DNA of 64,000 bases from Aminipila terrae (GCF_010120715.1 NZ_CP047591.1:3038001-3102000); one strand, 5' to 3'. Positions 1 through 8,153 are shown, counted from the stretch's first letter. Notes: a model not told the origin generated them from the sequence alone. Program-made: numbers and translations.

Positions 1-16
1 CATAAGCAAATTTCAT
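1..16 (-). CDS. 5' end of a gene running off the window
   Basis: On the minus strand an ATG at 16-14 begins M-K-F-A-Y and leaves the window. It lies one base after the stop codon of the TetR gene, and a strong ribosome site (AAGGAGGA, minus strand of 25-32) sits inside the end of that gene. This suggests a two-gene operon in which the TetR protein controls its own downstream partner, commonly an exporter. Only five codons are visible, so no function can be assigned. Confidence 0.5.
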
Positions 17-17
17 A

Positions 18-662
18 CTACCTGTCCTCCTTATAAAATGCGGTACGCAGCATGGATATATATACATCAATTTCTTTGGAATACCTTGAAATCTCCTTGT
101 TGTAATCTTCTATTCTTTTATTGGGAGAAGTCTGAGAATCACTGTAACCTCTAAGTGTAAAGAGTATAATATTTAGCGCCTTTTCTGTATTAACATTTTT
201 CTTAAACAGAGATAAATCAATATTTTTTAGTATTTCATTCTGTACATCAAAATACAATAGCTTTGTGTACTCACTAATTTCATGGACTACCACAGGGTCT
301 CTTTCAAAAAAGGCAGAAGCTATGAAATCAAAAATAGCAGGATATTTATTGGTTAGTTGAAACTTCAATAAAAATGAATTTCGCAATCTTTTTAAAATAT
401 CTCTTTCCTGTAAATCGATTTGTGTATAGTATTCCTGCATGACAGTATTGATAGAATATTTGAACAGAAATACATATAAATCCTTTTTTGTACCGAAATA
501 ATGAAAAAGCAGCCCCTTTGATATATCTGCTTCTAAAATGATTTCATCTGTAGTAGTCTTTTTATAACCGTTCTTTGCGAACTTGCTTATGGCTACAGTA
601 ATAAGAGTGTTGCGCTTTATATCTTCCATTGTAAATATCTTGTGATTCCTCAATTCTTCCAT
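18..662 (-). CDS. TetR/AcrR family transcriptional regulator
   Basis: A 214-aa DNA-binding repressor. The N-terminal helix-turn-helix is visible at about residues 20-65 (ISKFAKNGYKKTTTDEI followed by ADISKGLLFHYFGTKKDLY), the standard TetR pattern ending in the F-x-Y-F-x-x-K-x-x-L motif. The rest is an all-helical ligand-binding and dimer domain. The start at 662 is backed by AGGAG eight bases upstream. Two inverted repeats lie upstream of the start, so self-repression is likely. The downstream gene is nearly contiguous and is the probable second target. The ligand cannot be told from sequence. Confidence 0.9.
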   Translation of the reverse strand: MEELRNHKIFTMEDIKRNTLITVAISKFAKNGYKKTTTDEIILEADISKGLLFHYFGTKKDLYVFLFKYSINTVMQEYYTQIDLQERDILKRLRNSFLLKFQLTNKYPAIFDFIASAFFERDPVVVHEISEYTKLLYFDVQNEILKNIDLSLFKKNVNTEKALNIILFTLRGYSDSQTSPNKRIEDYNKEISRYSKEIDVYISMLRTAFYKEDR

Positions 663-683
663 TTCATTATCTCCTCACATGTA

Positions 684-733
684 TTGACTGGTTCAGTCAA
701 AAGTATTGTAGTCTTATTGACTGGATTGGTCAA
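684..733. promoter_or_regulatory. paired TetR operators
   Basis: Two palindromes: TTGACTG-GTT-CAGTCAA (684-700, perfect 7-bp arms) and TTGACTG-GAT-TGGTCAA (717-733, imperfect right arm). Their centres are 33 bp apart, about three helical turns, so two dimers would sit on the same DNA face. They lie just upstream of the TetR start and are the obvious operator pair. This is inferred from symmetry and position. Confidence 0.8.
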
Positions 734-901
734 TATGTTTTTGAATATTTTTAAATGGAATTCCATGGATAAAATACTTCTCATTCAATAAAGCAGTTGT
801 AGTAAACTATTTTTTAGATTAAAATATGGACATAATCAGATTAATCAAAAACTGAAAACCCATAAAAAAAGCTGAAAGTTACAGAAAATGGAGAGTAATA
901 A

Positions 902-1843
902 ATGAAAAGTGGGCAATATATTTATAACGTAAACTACAATGAGCAGGACTATAATTTATGCGCCTTTGAAGTGAAAGCACTCTTTGATGATGAGCTTGAA
1001 AATAAAGTATTATTTACAAACAAAGAAATTGATCCATCTGTTAGTCCTTTCCTGAAGAATAGAATAAAGATTATATATAAGAAAAAGACATTCCACGAAA
1101 TTCTTGATTCAATTTTGGCAGATGATTTTAGAGCCAATGATTTTATGGTTCAATATGTTGCCATGTATAAAAGAGACCCAAATATCAGCCAGGGTAAAAA
1201 GTTATCGAAAGAAGCAGGGCTTCGCATATATGGTTACCCATCTTTTCAATCACCTAAAATTATGTTAGGCATTACATATTATCAGGATTATTGGTATTTT
1301 GGATATTTAAAACAAAATAATTTTAAGTGGCGTGCTCATAAGCAAAAACCCTATTCCTTTTCCAGTGCATTAGGAGTCAATATGGCTAAAGTTCTTATAA
1401 ATGTAGCAAGCAGAGGGGATACTTCAAAACGCTTAATTGACACTTGTTGTGGTGTCGGGACCGTTATTTTAGAAGGCATTTTTGCAGGATATGATATATG
1501 TGGATGGGAGATTAATCCCAAAGTTGCAGAACTTGCCCGTTTAAATTTAACTCACTATGAATATAATGCTAAAATAGTGACAGGGGATATGAAAGATATC
1601 AGAGATTTTTATGATGTGGTGATTGTTGATTTGCCATATAATAACTTCAGTCATTTTGATGGAGAAAAACAATGGAGTATCATCAGACACGCTAAAAAGA
1701 TTGCAAATAGAATGATTATTGTAACGTCAGCGGATATTAGAGAAAACCTATATGCAGAACAATTAAAGATAATGGATTACTGTCGGGCAGAAAAAACTAT
1801 CAAAGGAGATTTTGTTCGATACATCTGGATATGCGAGAATTAA
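902..1843 (+). CDS. TRM11-like SAM-dependent RNA methyltransferase
   Basis: 313 aa. The C-terminal half has a Rossmann methyltransferase fold: motif I DTCCGVGTVILEG (about residues 180-192), an acidic motif II in GWEINP, and the catalytic-type motif IV VDLPYNNF, the D-L-P-Y variant of the (D/N)PPY signature used by N-methyltransferases acting on nucleic-acid amino groups. The order and spacing match the Trm11/Trm14 group of tRNA guanosine or adenosine methyltransferases. The N-terminal half could be a divergent THUMP-like RNA-binding region. The gene is solitary. The exact substrate is not known. Confidence 0.75.
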   Translation: MKSGQYIYNVNYNEQDYNLCAFEVKALFDDELENKVLFTNKEIDPSVSPFLKNRIKIIYKKKTFHEILDSILADDFRANDFMVQYVAMYKRDPNISQGKKLSKEAGLRIYGYPSFQSPKIMLGITYYQDYWYFGYLKQNNFKWRAHKQKPYSFSSALGVNMAKVLINVASRGDTSKRLIDTCCGVGTVILEGIFAGYDICGWEINPKVAELARLNLTHYEYNAKIVTGDMKDIRDFYDVVIVDLPYNNFSHFDGEKQWSIIRHAKKIANRMIIVTSADIRENLYAEQLKIMDYCRAEKTIKGDFVRYIWICEN

Positions 1844-1984
1844 AAAGGATACTAAGCTAATTACCAGCTGAGTAAGGCAGAATCAACATCATTATGTTTA
1901 TAAAACAATTATAATTTTTATCAAGAGGCAGGTTATTTATCTAGAAGTTAGTTAAATTAATATGTTAAGAGGAGGATTATAACA

Positions 1985-2296
1985 ATGGATGCAAGAGATT
2001 CGGAAAAAATGGTTAAGTTGGCTAAAGAGGGGAAAGAAATTTCAAAGATATTACAGGAGGATTTCCCTCAGTATACTTATTGGGATATTTATTGGGAGGT
2101 ATACGGATCTGGAGAAAAGACCTCAATGGGGGTAAGGCGAATGATTACAAACAGGCTTAATAAAATTGTAAATCTTCAGCCAATGGAACAACGGGGCATT
2201 ATTGACGAGATAGATGAACTGGTATGGCATTTATATGACCGATACAAAGAAAGTCAGCAAAAATTAGATGATATTCGAAGCATAATCGGAAGATAA
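1985..2296 (+). CDS. small hypothetical protein
   Basis: 103 aa, with a strong ribosome site (AGAGGAGG) 8-9 bases before the ATG. The N-terminal third (KLAKEGKEISKILQEDFP) looks like a helical pair and could be a degenerate helix-turn-helix. The C-terminus is a charged, probably coiled helix rich in K, E and Q. There is no signal peptide, membrane segment or catalytic motif. I do not recognise the family. It is followed by a long inverted repeat and a convergent XRE regulator. Confidence 0.6.
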   Translation: MDARDSEKMVKLAKEGKEISKILQEDFPQYTYWDIYWEVYGSGEKTSMGVRRMITNRLNKIVNLQPMEQRGIIDEIDELVWHLYDRYKESQQKLDDIRSIIGR

Positions 2297-2303
2297 ATAT
2301 TTT

Positions 2304-2381
2304 GTTGCTGCAATGTTTCGTGGCCGGAAATTTGCTCCAGGAAGCGAATACCAGCCAGACTATTGGCGGCGTTGCAGCAAC
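2304..2381. repeat. long inverted repeat between convergent genes
   Basis: Ten-base arms GTTGCTGCAA (2304-2313) and TTGCAGCAAC (2372-2381) enclose about 58 bases that are more GC-rich than the surroundings. It lies between two convergent genes, so it may be a shared terminator-like structure or the remains of a small miniature element. No T-run follows on either strand. Confidence 0.5.
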
Positions 2382-2409
2382 TACTTTATTGCTTAATTGA
2401 ATTATGTTA

Positions 2410-2601
2410 TCAATCAAGAATAAATAATTCTTCAACGGGTACACCCAAAAACTTTGCTGCTTTTATGGCCAATTCAAGTGTAGGATTGTACTTATTGTTT
2501 TCAATTGCATTTATTGTCTGTCTTGTTACTCCCAGTTCTTGTGCAAACTCATCTTGTGTTAATTTTAATCGCTTTCTAAGCTCCCTGACTTTATTCTTCA
2601 T
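2410..2601 (-). CDS. XRE-family HTH regulator (63 aa)
   Basis: A compact Cro/C1-type regulator consisting almost only of the helix-turn-helix: RLKLTQDEFAQELGVTRQTI, then NNKYNPTLELAIKAAKFLGV. I chose the start at 2601 because GAGGG lies immediately upstream of that ATG; a longer upstream frame would overlap the preceding gene by more. It overlaps the end of the small membrane-protein gene by about 11 bases, indicating translational coupling. Such XRE plus small membrane-protein pairs are common in Firmicutes. Symmetric sites upstream of the pair (2839-2902) are candidate operators. Confidence 0.88.
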   Translation of the reverse strand: MKNKVRELRKRLKLTQDEFAQELGVTRQTINAIENNKYNPTLELAIKAAKFLGVPVEELFILD

Positions 2602-2818
2602 TTCCCTCACATAGTTTCCTTTTATAATATCGTTCAAAGAATAAAAGTAATGAATTTTGAATGCAAAACAACGCTAATGCCACACTGTGTCTATTTCCTT
2701 TTACAAGATCTATGATAGCCCATATCAGTAAAAATGACACTGTAAACCAGTATGAAATCTTCAGGCTTTTCAAGGCAATATATTTTTCCAGTTCATCTTC
2801 TTGTCTAAAGAAACCCAT
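2591..2818 (-). CDS. small two-TM membrane protein paired with XRE regulator
   Basis: 75 aa with two predicted membrane helices (WFTVSFLLIWAIIDLV and SVALALFCIQNSLLLFF) and a charged C-terminus. An excellent ribosome site (AAAGGAGG) precedes the start. It is the first gene of a two-gene operon with the XRE regulator and overlaps it. Companion proteins of this type are usually uncharacterised and may modulate the regulator or sense the membrane. No enzymatic motif is seen. Confidence 0.75.
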   Translation of the reverse strand: MGFFRQEDELEKYIALKSLKISYWFTVSFLLIWAIIDLVKGNRHSVALALFCIQNSLLLFFERYYKRKLCEGNEE

Positions 2819-2838
2819 AAAGCTTACCTCCTTTAAAA

Positions 2839-2902
2839 ATGTAAAAAGTTCTTTACATTAATTATCCGAATTATTATTCAAAATGTCAAGATGTTTTTAC
2901 AT
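2839..2902. promoter_or_regulatory. candidate XRE operators
   Basis: ATGTAAA-AAGTTC-TTTACAT (2839-2858) is a perfect 7-bp-arm palindrome immediately upstream of the operon's ribosome site. A second, smaller palindrome, ATGTTTTTACAT, lies at 2891-2902. Both share the ATGT...ACAT ends, as expected for two half-related sites of one regulator. Assignment to the XRE protein is inference from position. Confidence 0.55.
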
Positions 2903-3081
2903 TTATTTATTAAATTCATTATAATATTATAAATTCTAACAGAACTCTCACATGAAAATGATTTTTCTCACACTATTCTCACAGCAAGAGTGTTATTCTA
3001 TAAAATATTTTGTTTTACCAATGAAGCAGGATGTTAATGAGTAATATATTAAGATTGTGTTCTAATAATAAAGGAGAAAAA

Positions 3082-4941
3082 ATGATAAATAAGTTTTTAG
3101 ATGTTCTGATTGGAAGGCCTTTAGCCAATGAAAAAGGCAGCAAAGAAAAGTATAATGTTCCTTTTGGACTGGCAATCATGGCTAGTGATGCCATATCCTC
3201 TGTAGCTTACGGAGCCCAGGAAATACTTTTCGTCCTTATTGTCCTTGGTGCCGCTTCTTATCAGTGGCTGACATGGACTTCCTGTATGATTATAGGTCTG
3301 CTCGCCATATTGACCATTTCATATATACAGATTATCAATGCGTATCCACAAGGCGGGGGAGCTTACAAGGTAGCCAAGGAGAACTTAGGGTCCAAGGCCG
3401 GCCTCTGTGCCAGTGCGGGACTGATTATTGACTATATCCTTACAGTTGCCGTGAGCGCTAGTGCTGGTGCAGACGCCATTGTGTCTGCATTTGAAAACCT
3501 GGGATTGTACAAGGTGGAAATTGTTGTTGCTTTAATAATTATTCTGACCATACTGAACCTGAGGGGAATCAGTGAATCCTCAAAAATATTTGCACTACCT
3601 ACCTACGTATTCATTTTCAGTATGATTTTTATGATTGTTTACGGCTTGTTTAAATACTTTGTACTGCACATTCATCCGGAACCTATGTATACTGTTCCAG
3701 ATGGTACTGTTTCCAATATTTCAATATTTTTGATATTAAAAGCCTTTTCTTCCGGATGCTCTGCACTGACCGGAGTAGAGGCCGTGAGTAACTCTGTGCC
3801 TAATTTTCAGGAACCAAGCCCGAAAAATGCCAAGATTGTTATGGTTTTACTGGCAGCGCTGATATTTTTTATCTTTGGGGGGACTTCAGTCCTTGCGAAA
3901 TTTTATACGGCTGTTCCTATTGTCAATGGACCAACAGTTGTATCCCAGATTGCTTTTGCAGTTTTCCATAAAGGGTTTATGTATTATGTGGTTCAGTTCA
4001 GTACAGCGGTTATCCTGCTCATGGCGTGCAACACCGCCTTTACAGGGTTCCCTATGCTTATGTACATTGTGGGAAAAGATGGTTATGCACCAAAACAGTT
4101 TACCATCCGTGGAAAACGACTAAGTTTTTCTGTAGGAATCGTAGCGCTATCCTTAATAGCATGCATTCTGGTTATTACATTTAAAGCAGATACCCACAGA
4201 ATCATCCCCCTTTATGCCATCGGGGTATTTATCTCCTTTACGTTAAGTCAGTTTGGTATGGTAAACCATTGGAGAAAGTCAAAGGGGAAGAACTGGAAAC
4301 ACGGGGTTGTGATAAATGGTATCGGTTCAGTGGTGACTTTTTTTGCAACCATCATCATCTTGTTTGAAAAATTCACGGAAGGGGCTTTTATTGTATTAAT
4401 CATCATTCCGATTATCATCATGGCACAGGTTAAGATTAAAGCTCATTATGATAAGATTGCCGCCGGATTAAGTGTCAGCAATGTGAGATTAAATAAAGTG
4501 GATTTTAAGATAAAGTATGATCATGTCATAGTAGTTCCAATCGCTTCCTTTAATAAGGCCGCCATAGGTGCTTTGCAGTATGCCCAGAGTCTGGGGGGCA
4601 AGGTTATTGCCCTGAACATTTCAACGGATATGGAATCTATGGATAAGTTAAAACACAGGTGGAACCAGTTAAACACGGATATGATGCTAATTTCAAAATA
4701 TTCCCCATACCGTGCTGTAGTAACCCCATTGTTAGATAATATTTACCAGATAGCAGATGCTGCGGAAGAGGAAGACGAAAAGATAACGGTCATTGTACCC
4801 CAGTTTATGACCCATGGAATTTTGGGAAGTATTTTACATAATCACACTGGATTATTTATACGGGAAAGTTTATTGAAAAAGGGTAACATTATTGTAGCTA
4901 CCTATCCATTTAATCTGGATAGCGAAGATGACAATGATTAA
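3082..4941 (+). CDS. KUP/KimA-like APC-superfamily permease, probable potassium uptake
   Basis: 619 aa from the ATG at 3082, chosen because AAAGGAG lies just upstream; an in-frame ATG at 3031 lacks a site. The N-terminus (FGLAIMASDAISSVAYGAQEI) and the YPQGGGAYKVAKENLG segment are typical of the APC fold. About 12 membrane helices are followed by a soluble C-terminal domain from about residue 470 (DHVIVVPIASFNKAAIGALQ), resembling the universal-stress-like tail of Bacillus KimA. KimA imports K+ with protons. Potassium specificity is inferred from family likeness; an amino-acid substrate cannot be excluded. No ydaO-type c-di-AMP riboswitch was recognised upstream. Confidence 0.8.
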   Translation: MINKFLDVLIGRPLANEKGSKEKYNVPFGLAIMASDAISSVAYGAQEILFVLIVLGAASYQWLTWTSCMIIGLLAILTISYIQIINAYPQGGGAYKVAKENLGSKAGLCASAGLIIDYILTVAVSASAGADAIVSAFENLGLYKVEIVVALIIILTILNLRGISESSKIFALPTYVFIFSMIFMIVYGLFKYFVLHIHPEPMYTVPDGTVSNISIFLILKAFSSGCSALTGVEAVSNSVPNFQEPSPKNAKIVMVLLAALIFFIFGGTSVLAKFYTAVPIVNGPTVVSQIAFAVFHKGFMYYVVQFSTAVILLMACNTAFTGFPMLMYIVGKDGYAPKQFTIRGKRLSFSVGIVALSLIACILVITFKADTHRIIPLYAIGVFISFTLSQFGMVNHWRKSKGKNWKHGVVINGIGSVVTFFATIIILFEKFTEGAFIVLIIIPIIIMAQVKIKAHYDKIAAGLSVSNVRLNKVDFKIKYDHVIVVPIASFNKAAIGALQYAQSLGGKVIALNISTDMESMDKLKHRWNQLNTDMMLISKYSPYRAVVTPLLDNIYQIADAAEEEDEKITVIVPQFMTHGILGSILHNHTGLFIRESLLKKGNIIVATYPFNLDSEDDND

Positions 4942-4970
4942 TTGACATAAGTGAAATTTAAGCGTATAAT
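4942..4970 (+). promoter_or_regulatory. perfect sigma-A promoter for leader peptide/corA
   Basis: TTGACA (4942-4947), 17-bp spacer, TATAAT (4965-4970): an exact match to the vegetative consensus with optimal spacing. It starts right after the stop codon of the permease, so the transporter downstream has its own strong promoter. Such a strong promoter fits a gene controlled after initiation. Confidence 0.85.
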
Positions 4971-4993
4971 CCAACCTTATGGAGGTGAAAGAA

Positions 4994-5083
4994 ATGGAAG
5001 ACAGTTGTGGTCATAGTCACATACAACAAACAATTAAATTACATAATGGCTTAGGGCTGCTGCATTCCTTTTTTTGTCACTAA
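4994..5083 (+). CDS. 29-aa leader peptide upstream of corA
   Basis: ATG at 4994 with a near-perfect ribosome site (GGAGGTGAAAG) 13 bases after the -10 box region. The peptide starts MEDSCGHSHIQQTIKL and ends in HSFFCH, and is rich in His and Cys. It ends 42 bases before the CorA start. Its strong start signals contrast with the partly hidden site of the main gene, so it is more likely a regulatory uORF than a functional protein. Too short for homology-based support. Confidence 0.55.
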   Translation: MEDSCGHSHIQQTIKLHNGLGLLHSFFCH

Positions 5084-5091
5084 AAGGCTTA

Positions 5092-5125
5092 GTTTGCTTG
5101 CCCTGGGCAGAAAAGGGGGCAAACG
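5092..5125 (+). promoter_or_regulatory. hairpin covering the corA ribosome binding site
   Basis: GTTTGC (5092-5097) pairs with GCAAAC (5119-5124), and CCC (5101-5103) can pair with GGG (5116-5118), placing the AGGGGG ribosome site in a stem directly before the ATG at 5126. The left arm begins only nine bases after the leader-peptide stop, so a ribosome stalled near that stop could open the stem. This is a translation-attenuation geometry inferred from sequence. Confidence 0.5.
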
Positions 5126-6100
5126 ATGCTGAAAATTTACAAAACTATTGAGAACAACCTCACAAGAGTAAACTCATTGAAAGAACAAAATCTCTGGATT
5201 GATGTTACTAATCCAACAGAAAAAGAATTGAAGGTGCTTTGTAATCGTTTTAATCTGGATATTGACCTGTTAAGGGCACCTTTAGACCATGAAGAAAGGC
5301 CAAGGATAGAGGCATATGATAATCAGGTATTGATTTTAATCAGTATGCCACATTCATCTTCGGATAAATCGCCGATTATTTATAACACCATTCCACTGGG
5401 AATTGTGGTTACAGAAGAGGTGATTGTAACGGTGGCTTTAAAAGAAAGTATGCTTATTGAACAGTTTATAAAAACCAAAAGTGCTCCAGTTACTCAGAAA
5501 CGGACACGATTTGTTCTTCAACTGCTTTATAGTAATGCAAGACTATTTCTGAGCTGTCTTAAAGAGATTGACAAGAAATCCACAGAAATTGAGCAGCACT
5601 TGCACAAGTCTTCAAAAAATGAAGAACTTATTAATCTGCTGAACTTAGAAAAAAGTCTGGTTTATTTTACGACTGCATTGCGTTCTAACGAAAGTGTATT
5701 TGAAAAACTGCTTCGGACTTATTTAAGAAAAGTTCACGATGAAGAAAGTCAGGTCACTGTTAAAGTCCTGAAAAAGTATGAAGAGGATGAGGAACTTCTT
5801 GAAGATGTAATCACTGAAAATAAGCAGGCTATCGATATGGCTGATATATATACAAATATTCTGGGTGGTACCATGGATGCTTTTGCATCAATCATTTCAA
5901 ACAATTTAAATATTGTCATGAAGTTTCTGGCTATTATTACAATCGTAATGGCGATACCAACAATTGTTACAAGCTTTTTTGGAATGAATGTACCATTGCC
6001 TTATCAGAATTGTCCGTATGCATACATTGGAATTGTTCTGTTAACTATTATTCTAATGATATGTGGTGCCTTAATTATAACAAAGAAGAAAATGTACTAA
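5126..6100 (+). CDS. corA: CorA-family divalent cation (Mg2+) transporter
   Basis: 324 aa, the usual length. A long soluble N-terminal funnel domain with helical stalk is followed by two C-terminal membrane helices. The first ends in the signature SFFGMNVPLP, containing the G-M-N selectivity motif of the CorA/Mrs2 family. The C-terminus is basic (ITKKKMY). The protein forms a homopentameric channel importing Mg2+ and, in some members, Co2+ or Ni2+. It is monocistronic, with its own strong promoter and a leader peptide plus ribosome-site hairpin, suggesting control at translation. Confidence 0.92.
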   Translation: MLKIYKTIENNLTRVNSLKEQNLWIDVTNPTEKELKVLCNRFNLDIDLLRAPLDHEERPRIEAYDNQVLILISMPHSSSDKSPIIYNTIPLGIVVTEEVIVTVALKESMLIEQFIKTKSAPVTQKRTRFVLQLLYSNARLFLSCLKEIDKKSTEIEQHLHKSSKNEELINLLNLEKSLVYFTTALRSNESVFEKLLRTYLRKVHDEESQVTVKVLKKYEEDEELLEDVITENKQAIDMADIYTNILGGTMDAFASIISNNLNIVMKFLAIITIVMAIPTIVTSFFGMNVPLPYQNCPYAYIGIVLLTIILMICGALIITKKKMY

Positions 6101-6338
6101 TCTTCATGTTATTATAAAAATAAATAATCATATGAAAGGGTGAGCATAGTGTTTTATATAATATTCGGGAAATTTTGTATTGAAGAAGGCTCCAAAAATG
6201 TGGATAAGATGAAGCATTGTGCGGAGCCGAATAAAATGATTTAGTTTTATTTAAGGGTAGTTTCAATTAACCAGTATGGATATGTATCTGTAATGGTTCT
6301 GTTTTGTTACCCATTACTAAATATTATTAAAATCTATC
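6101..6338. other. AT-rich gap without a convincing gene
   Basis: Between corA and the terminators no gene is supported. A 32-codon GTG frame at 6149-6247, with a modest GAAAGGGTG site, is the only candidate. Its composition gives no reason to believe it. Confidence 0.4.
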
Positions 6339-6370
6339 AGGCCGCAGGCAATGTTTTGTCTACGGCCTTT
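6339..6370 (+). terminator. terminator candidate
   Basis: AGGCCG (6339-6344) pairs with CGGCCT (6363-6368), followed by TTTTG. The loop is large, with weak inner pairing. It may end corA transcription. Confidence 0.55.
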
Positions 6371-6402
6371 TGCTATGTTTATTTCATGAGAATCATAAAA
6401 AG

Positions 6403-6447
6403 CAGAGGTCTTGCACTTATAAGGTGCTTAATGGCCTCTGTTTTTTT
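6403..6447 (+). terminator. terminator or attenuator ahead of MATE gene
   Basis: CAGAGG (6403-6408) pairs with CCTCTG (6435-6440), followed by seven T. A nested GCACTT/AAGGTGC stem sits inside. The structure ends only about 30 bases before the MATE start codon, so it could attenuate that gene rather than simply end the previous transcript. Confidence 0.65.
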
Positions 6448-6478
6448 GTTTGTTTTTTAGAAGGGATGTGTAATCATA

Positions 6479-7837
6479 ATGAAAAAGAATCAACAGGATT
6501 TAACGGTGGGAAGTATAGCCGAAAAACTAATAAAGTTTTCCATACCCTTGTTTATAGCCAATTTGTTACAGTCATTTTACAGTCTTGTAGATATGTTAGT
6601 GGTTGGCCGGGTTGTTGGGAAATCTGGACTGGCGGCAGTCAGCAATGCATCCATGATTAGTTTTATTATCACCTCAATCTGTATTGGCATTACAATGGGA
6701 GGCACGGTACTAATTGCCCAGTATAAGGGGGCAAATGATGAAGTGGGGCAAAAAGAAACAATGGGAACATTGTTTAGTATATCAACAATTGCATCTGTAA
6801 TTGTTACGTTAACAGGATTACTTGTATATAAACCGGTATTTGGTCTCCTTAACGTTCCTGACGGTGCAATGCAAGATGCTTGTGAGTATATGGAGATAAT
6901 ATGTGCTGGAACATTTTTCGTGTTCGGCTATAATGCTGTTTGTTCCATTATGAAAGGTTTTGGTGATTCAAAAAGTTCCATGTACTTTGTTGTAGTAGCT
7001 ACTGTTATCAATGTTATTTTAGATTTGATTTTAGTAGGGCCTTTAGGATTTGGAACAAAGGGAGCCGCGTATGCAACGGTATTTTCACAAGCAGTTTCTT
7101 TTATACTTTCAATTCTCTATTTACGTCGTAACAGCTTTATTTTTGACTTTACATTTAAAAGTTTTAAAATAAATATGGATAAAGCCTTCCCCATATTAAA
7201 AATTGGCATGCCCACTGCAATTCAGATGGTAATTGTGAATATGTCTTACCTCCTTATTACTGGCATGCTGAATAATTTTGGCATTTCTGTGGCAGCAGCT
7301 TCTGGCATTGGATTAAAAGTAAGTACTTTTGCAGGTATGCCTTGCTGGGCAATTGGACAGGCTATTACAGCCATGGTGGGACAAAACATGGGTGCAAAAA
7401 ATATTGGACGTGTAAAGAAAACCACAATAGTAGGATTGCGGCTTAATTTAATGATTACTTTGTTAGTAGTAATATTGGTACAATTATTTGCAGAGCCGAT
7501 TATTAGGATTTTCAATCCTGCAAGTGTGGATGTGGTAAGAGATGGTGTCTTATACTTAAGAATTTGCTGTTCTATTAACAGCCTGCTATATGCAACAATG
7601 TATACCTTTGACTCATTGGCTATTGGGGTAGGTTCTGCAAATATAGCCATGCTCAATGCGTTACTGGATGCAGTTGTAGTGCGTCTGCCAATGAGTTGGT
7701 TCCTGGCATTTTTCCTTAGCTATGGATTCGCAGGTATTTATATTGGTGAGGCTATGTCACCTGTTTTGCCTGCAATAACAGGATTGGTTTATTTTAAAAG
7801 TAAAGCATGGCAATCCAGACAAATGATAGAAATTTAA
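6479..7837 (+). CDS. MATE family multidrug/metabolite exporter
   Basis: 452 aa, typical MATE length, with 12 membrane helices. The opening pattern FSIPLFIANLLQSFYSLVDM, then VVGRVVGKSGLAAVS, is the classic N-lobe motif, and a related segment recurs in the second half (FNNFGISVAAASGIGLK, then IGQAITAMVGQNMGA), reflecting the internal two-fold repeat. These proteins export cationic drugs or metabolites using Na+ or H+ gradients. A terminator-like stem ends just upstream. No linked regulator is present, and the substrate is unknown. Confidence 0.93.
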   Translation: MKKNQQDLTVGSIAEKLIKFSIPLFIANLLQSFYSLVDMLVVGRVVGKSGLAAVSNASMISFIITSICIGITMGGTVLIAQYKGANDEVGQKETMGTLFSISTIASVIVTLTGLLVYKPVFGLLNVPDGAMQDACEYMEIICAGTFFVFGYNAVCSIMKGFGDSKSSMYFVVVATVINVILDLILVGPLGFGTKGAAYATVFSQAVSFILSILYLRRNSFIFDFTFKSFKINMDKAFPILKIGMPTAIQMVIVNMSYLLITGMLNNFGISVAAASGIGLKVSTFAGMPCWAIGQAITAMVGQNMGAKNIGRVKKTTIVGLRLNLMITLLVVILVQLFAEPIIRIFNPASVDVVRDGVLYLRICCSINSLLYATMYTFDSLAIGVGSANIAMLNALLDAVVVRLPMSWFLAFFLSYGFAGIYIGEAMSPVLPAITGLVYFKSKAWQSRQMIEI

Positions 7838-7845
7838 AATTTTTC

Positions 7846-7877
7846 TTGACATTCCTCTATAGGGCAATGGCTATAAT
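7846..7877 (+). promoter_or_regulatory. promoter with 20-bp spacer and dyad (ferredoxin)
   Basis: TTGACA (7846-7851) and TATAAT (7872-7877) are perfect boxes but 20 bp apart. The spacer holds a dyad, TATAG (7858-7862) with CTATA (7871-7875). Long spacers containing dyads are typical of MerR-type activated promoters that need DNA distortion to fire. No MerR gene is in the window. Confidence 0.6.
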
Positions 7878-7930
7878 GCAATCAGAAAAACTTATCATGA
7901 TATTTTATTAAAAATAAGTGAAGGAATATA

Positions 7931-7981
7931 ATGGATAACAAGGAATTTTGGAAGGAGAATAAAGATGAGATTGAAAATTAA
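7931..7981 (+). CDS. 16-codon leader ORF overlapping the ferredoxin start
   Basis: MDNKEFWKENKDEIEN, starting at 7931 after GAAGGAAT and ending in TAA at 7981, 14 bases past the ferredoxin ATG, in a different frame. The ferredoxin ribosome site lies inside this ORF. It could couple or modulate ferredoxin translation. Evidence is positional only. Confidence 0.35.
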   Translation: MDNKEFWKENKDEIEN

Positions 7982-8153
7982 CGAAGGATGTATCGGTTGT
8001 GGTTTGTGTGAAGGAACATGTCCTGAAGTCTTTTCTTTAAAGGATGACGGGAAAGCTCAAATTCATAAGCAGCCAGAACAAAATGAATTAAACAAAGTAA
8101 AAGAAGCTATAGAATTATGTCCCGCTGGAGTAATTGAACTATCCAACTGGTAA
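7965..8153 (+). CDS. single-cluster [4Fe-4S] ferredoxin
   Basis: 62 aa. The motif CIGCGLCEGTCPEVF (Cys 9, 12, 15, 19) is followed by a distant C-P near the C-terminus (ELCPAG). In single-cluster ferredoxins of anaerobes, three cysteines of the first motif and the distant Cys bind one 4Fe-4S cluster, while the extra Cys can form a disulfide. It is a small soluble low-potential electron carrier. The ribosome site GGAAGGAG fixes the start. Its partner enzyme is not in the window. Confidence 0.92.
   Translation: MRLKINEGCIGCGLCEGTCPEVFSLKDDGKAQIHKQPEQNELNKVKEAIELCPAGVIELSNW

Noticed and set aside
1883..1903. CATTATGTTTATAA near 1890, resembling the boundary motif of the 50-64 kb array
   Set aside because: Only the right two thirds match, and the neighbouring genes are not array-like. 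In AT-rich DNA this may be chance.
6149..6247. 32-codon GTG frame after corA
   Set aside because: Modest start signal only, no recognisable sequence.
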